Shown here: positions 59,387-61,751 of the stretch, in pieces
How the letters are laid out: each line of letters begins with the position of its first letter
Position numbering within the stretch: the stretch's first letter is position 1
Assembly (NCBI GenBank): GCA_900542035.1
Contig: UQMJ01000017.1
Location: 1-61,751 of the forward strand
Length of the DNA: 61,751 bases
DNA from: an uncultured Clostridium sp.
GTDB taxonomy: Bacteria; Bacillota; Clostridia; Lachnospirales; Lachnospiraceae
Direction: 5' to 3'
Translations under genes and position numbers: made by a program
The notes under the pieces: generated by a model
Seen by the model: only the letters and a program-made list of their open reading frames with translations
The model's database searches: none
Told to the model about the DNA's origin: nothing

Positions 59387-59986
59387 ATGACCTGTGAATA
59401 TCTGTTAGTGGATGGCTATAATATCATTCACGCCTGGCCGGAATTAAAGGAACTTGCAGCAGTCAATCTGGACGCTGCAAGGACTTCCCTGCAGGACATT
59501 CTCTGCAACTATCAGGGCTATAAAAAATGTAAGGTCATTGTAGTCTTTGACGGCTATAAGGTTAAAAATAATCCTGGCACTGTCATCCAGTACCACAACA
59601 TCCATGTAGTGTTTACAAAGGAAGCGGAAACCGCCGATCAGTACATTGAAAAAGTTACCCAGCAGATGGATCGGCAATACAGTGTGGCAGTGGCCACTTC
59701 CGATAAACTGGAGCAGGTCATTATTTTAGGAAAAGGGGCCATGCGGCTGTCTGCACGGGATTTAAAAAAGGAAATTAAGGAAACCAGTGTAGAAATCAAA
59801 ACCGTTCATCTGGACCACACGCCTTCCCGAAAAAACTGGCTGTTTGATCACGTAGATGCCGAGCTGTTTGAATATCTGGAAGATATTCGTTTAAACCGTA
59901 CCGAAACTCCGGATGCAAAAAAGGCCTCTTCTGCGGCCGCCTCTCTTTCTTCCGCAAAAAAGAAGAAGAAAAAGAAAAAACGTTAG
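59387..59986 (+). CDS. NYN-domain RNase-like protein (YacP/Rae1 family)
   Basis: Known family: YacP (Rae1) is a ribosome-associated endoribonuclease in Bacillus. Seen: 199 residues, LVDGYNIIHAWPEL (residues 7-20) and VIVVFDGYK with conserved Asp, VAVATSDKLEQ, and KEIKETSVE in the core (about 1-165). Odd: the tail ends in about nine consecutive basic residues after an Ala/Ser stretch, longer than I expect for the family and suitable for binding rRNA. It lies 9 nt after the MATE gene. Confidence 0.87.
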   Translation: MTCEYLLVDGYNIIHAWPELKELAAVNLDAARTSLQDILCNYQGYKKCKVIVVFDGYKVKNNPGTVIQYHNIHVVFTKEAETADQYIEKVTQQMDRQYSVAVATSDKLEQVIILGKGAMRLSARDLKKEIKETSVEIKTVHLDHTPSRKNWLFDHVDAELFEYLEDIRLNRTETPDAKKASSAAASLSSAKKKKKKKKR

Positions 59987-60003
59987 TTTCTAGGAGGATT
60001 TTC

Positions 60004-60567
60004 ATGTCTTTATTTGAACTTTTTCTCATCGCTCTCGGACTTTCTATGGATGCCTTTGCCGTATCGGTCTGTAAGGGCCTGTCCATGCCTTATATGCGCT
60101 GGAAGCACGCTGGTATCATCGGACTCTGGTTCGGCGGATTCCAGGCGCTTATGCCTGCCCTGGGATATTTTCTCGGATACCAGTTCCGCACCGTCATTAC
60201 CCGCTATGATCACTGGATTGCATTTATCCTTCTTGGAATCATTGGTTTTCATATGGCAAAAGAATCCTTCAGCAAAGAGGAAGAAGTCTTAGACTGTTCC
60301 ATCGCTCCAAGCAATATGGTTCTGTTAGCCATTGCGACCAGCATTGACGCCCTGGCCATCGGCGTAACCTTTGCGTTTCTGAATGTGCAGATTATTCCGG
60401 CAGTCAGTTTCATCGGCATTACGACCTTTTTTCTGTCCGTAGCCGGCGTACGAATTGGAAATGTTTTCGGTATCCGTTATAAATCCAAAGCCGAACTGGC
60501 CGGCGGGATTATCTTAATGGCTATGGGCCTGAAAATTTTAGTTGAGCACCTGTTTTTCGGAGGCTGA
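60004..60567 (+). CDS. mntP: Manganese efflux pump MntP
   Basis: Role (known family): exports Mn2+. Seen: 187 residues, six hydrophobic segments, the paired acidic motifs LSMDAFAVSVCKG (about 13-25) and TSIDALAIGVTFAF (about 111-124) and GIIGFHMAKE. RBS AGGAGG. It lies 17 nt after the NYN gene; no yybP-ykoY riboswitch is seen in front of it, so its control should be that of the MATE operon promoter. Confidence 0.95.
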   Translation: MSLFELFLIALGLSMDAFAVSVCKGLSMPYMRWKHAGIIGLWFGGFQALMPALGYFLGYQFRTVITRYDHWIAFILLGIIGFHMAKESFSKEEEVLDCSIAPSNMVLLAIATSIDALAIGVTFAFLNVQIIPAVSFIGITTFFLSVAGVRIGNVFGIRYKSKAELAGGIILMAMGLKILVEHLFFGG

Positions 60568-60632
60568 AGGTAAAAGACTGAATTTTAGGCTAAGCGTCAG
60601 AAATTTGTCAGAAAACCTTCATAGAAGTTTTA

Positions 60633-60661
60633 TTGGAAATCCTTCCTTTGTATGGTAAGAT
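60633..60661 (+). promoter_or_regulatory. Promoter of the cell-wall-binding protein gene
   Basis: -35 TTGGAA (60633-60638), 17-nt spacer, -10 TAAGAT (60656-60661), about 63 nt before the ATG. Moderate match only. Confidence 0.5.
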
Positions 60662-60723
60662 AAGTACATCAAATAAAACAAACGCTGCTGATTTTCCCGT
60701 AGCTTGGCGAGGAGGATATTTCT

Positions 60724-61629
60724 ATGAAGAACTTAAAAAAATTATTATTTGCATTAGGAACTGCTTCTATTTTAGTAACCGGCGGTGCCATGACTGCTCT
60801 GGCAGAAACCAATATCGCTACTGAAAGCGACTTCGTTTATACGCCTATCCGCGTTTACGGAACTGCCCAGAAACTTACAGACGGCCGTCTCCATCTAACC
60901 AATTCCAGTACAGACTCCATAAATGATATTGTTGTAACCACTCAGAATTCCCTGATTTTAGACGCTGTTTCCGGTATGCCGGTCTCTTATGAGGATATCC
61001 AGGAAGGCTCTTTCGTTTACGCTTACGTAGGTCCTGCTATGGCGTTAAGCCTTCCTCCAATCGCGAATGCAGACATCGTATTAGTCAATACTCCGGCAGA
61101 TTACAAGGTTCCTTCTTACGTTATCGTAAAATCCCTGGATATGCACGAAGACGGTTCCGCTACCCTGACTGCTAACGACGGCCAGGTCTATGACATTCCG
61201 GCAGACTGCAGCGTGATTCCTTATCTGACCAGACAGATGATTTATGTAGACAGCCTGACCCCAGGCAGCGCCTGCCTCATCTGGACGAACAGCGATTCCA
61301 ATACTGCAAACCGCGTCATGCGTTTTAACTCCAATCCGTCTGACCACTCAGAGTCCTCTGAATCTGCCCAGAATACTGATACTGAAACCCTTAAGCAGTT
61401 CGGATGGTCCAACCAGGATGGAAACTGGTACTACTACAACGCTGAGGGACAGCTTCACAAAGGCTGGCTGGAACTGAATGGAGACTGGTATTATTTAAAT
61501 CCGGACAATGGCGTTATGGCTACTGGTTTTATCCAGGTAGACGGAAAGACTTATTATATGCTTTCTGATGGAAAAATGCTTACTCAGCCGATGACCTTTA
61601 CTCCAGATGCTTCCGGCGCATTAAAGTAG
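60724..61629 (+). CDS. Secreted protein with C-terminal choline-binding-type cell-wall repeats
   Basis: Seen: 301 residues, a signal peptide (1-27, ending TALAE), an N-terminal domain of about 190 residues that I do not recognise (begins ATESDFVYTPIRVYGTAQKL), a Ser/Glu/Asp-rich linker (about 205-220), and three aromatic cell-wall-binding repeats, for example GWSNQDGNWYYYNAEGQLHK, then GWLELNGDWYYLNPDNGVMA and GFIQVDGKTYYMLSDGKM. Known: such repeats tether proteins to teichoic or other wall polymers. RBS GAGGAGG. Monocistronic, closed by a strong terminator. Confidence 0.85.
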   Translation: MKNLKKLLFALGTASILVTGGAMTALAETNIATESDFVYTPIRVYGTAQKLTDGRLHLTNSSTDSINDIVVTTQNSLILDAVSGMPVSYEDIQEGSFVYAYVGPAMALSLPPIANADIVLVNTPADYKVPSYVIVKSLDMHEDGSATLTANDGQVYDIPADCSVIPYLTRQMIYVDSLTPGSACLIWTNSDSNTANRVMRFNSNPSDHSESSESAQNTDTETLKQFGWSNQDGNWYYYNAEGQLHKGWLELNGDWYYLNPDNGVMATGFIQVDGKTYYMLSDGKMLTQPMTFTPDASGALK

Positions 61630-61640
61630 TTTCTTCAGAC

Positions 61641-61677
61641 CTGCCTGGCATAGGTTCTATGTCAGGCAGTTTTTTTG
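61641..61677 (+). terminator. Terminator after the cell-wall-binding protein gene
   Basis: CTGCCTG pairs with CAGGCAG, with CATAG/CTATG stacked inside, followed by TTTTTTTT. Confidence 0.92.
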
Positions 61678-61710
61678 GCTCATTGTCAAAAGTTGGGGTA
61701 AATGTATTTT

Positions 61711-61739
61711 GAGGCACAGGAATGATGTTTCTGTGCCTC
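61711..61739. terminator. Second hairpin near the right edge
   Basis: GAGGCACAG and CTGTGCCTC form a perfect 9-bp stem with an 11-nt loop; plus-strand side continues TTTACG and minus-strand side AAAATAC. It may terminate a minus-strand gene beyond the window. Confidence 0.5.
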
Positions 61740-61751
61740 TTTACGTTAAGG

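Noticed and set aside
60568..60723. Riboswitch or small RNA before the cell-wall-binding protein gene
   Set aside because: Some short complementary segments (GAAGGT and ACCTTC) exist, but no known aptamer blocks and no terminator were found; a plain promoter explains the gap.
1..61751. CRISPR arrays, tRNA or rRNA genes, transposases, phage genes
   Set aside because: No regularly spaced repeats, cloverleaf-type sequences, rRNA stretches or transposase/integrase-like proteins were seen.

Overview
The window reads as chromosome of an endospore-forming, anaerobic, mid-GC Clostridia, most probably a gut-type Lachnospiraceae. Evidence for this is the complete spoIIIAA-AH operon, spoIVB, a PdaA-type cortex deacetylase, the clostridial order nusB-xseA-xseB-ispA-dxs-tlyA-nadK-argR-recN-spoIVB, an ECF-type cobalt importer, and the argCJBD/argG arrangement. 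No rRNA, tRNA, CRISPR array, phage module or insertion sequence is visible.

Layout. 1-1630 is an AT-rich accessory edge: the 5' part of a RelA/SpoT-domain gene running off the window and two decayed small membrane-protein genes. 1635-11550 is a minus-strand housekeeping operon (nusB to spoIVB) with a clear sigma-A promoter at its head. 11561-13278 holds two dehydrogenase-like genes inserted between nusB and asp23. 13390-19290 holds asp23 and the sigma-E-type spoIIIA operon. 19293-23064 holds an S66 peptidase, an RsmH, a P-loop kinase-like protein, RlmH and a GNAT. 23174-26000 holds pdaA, an orphan response regulator, a ComEA-like lipoprotein and a small DMT-type membrane protein. 26090-28480 holds a TPP-riboswitch-controlled thiT and folD-fchA. 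28596-36050 holds a LacI regulator and the divergent arginine operons (argC-GNAT-argJ-argB-argD and argG) facing each other across an ArgR-type control region. 36134-40072 holds a BI-1 protein and the cobalamin-riboswitch-controlled cbiMNQO. 40091-46362 holds a TRAP transporter, an alkyl-sulfatase-like hydrolase and a heavy-metal P-type ATPase. 46494-56057 holds patatin, ECF sigma and anti-sigma genes, gtrA-yfhO-argH, apbE and an aminotransferase. 56194-61630 is plus strand: an AMP-dependent ligase, MATE-NYN-mntP, and a secreted cell-wall-binding protein.

How it fits together. ArgR (4698-5150) is the expected regulator of the arg genes 30 kb away; their divergent promoters share a -35 hexamer (TTGCAT), a 17-bp spacer and ARG-box-like palindromes. 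Arginine synthesis is complete from acetylglutamate to arginine apart from ornithine carbamoyltransferase, which is not in this window. Cofactor-linked functions recur: thiamine uptake under TPP control, cobalt uptake under B12 control, folate C1 enzymes, NAD kinase and DXP/isoprenoid synthesis. Sporulation functions cover the feeding-tube complex (SpoIIIA), the SpoIVB signalling protease and cortex modification.

Most of the window is core genome. The less ordinary parts are the accessory left edge, the dehydrogenase pair whose first member lacks recognisable catalytic residues, the thiT leader in which the terminator stem is the ribosome-binding site, the short GNAT inside the arg operon, and several palindromic operators next to promoters whose regulators are not encoded nearby.
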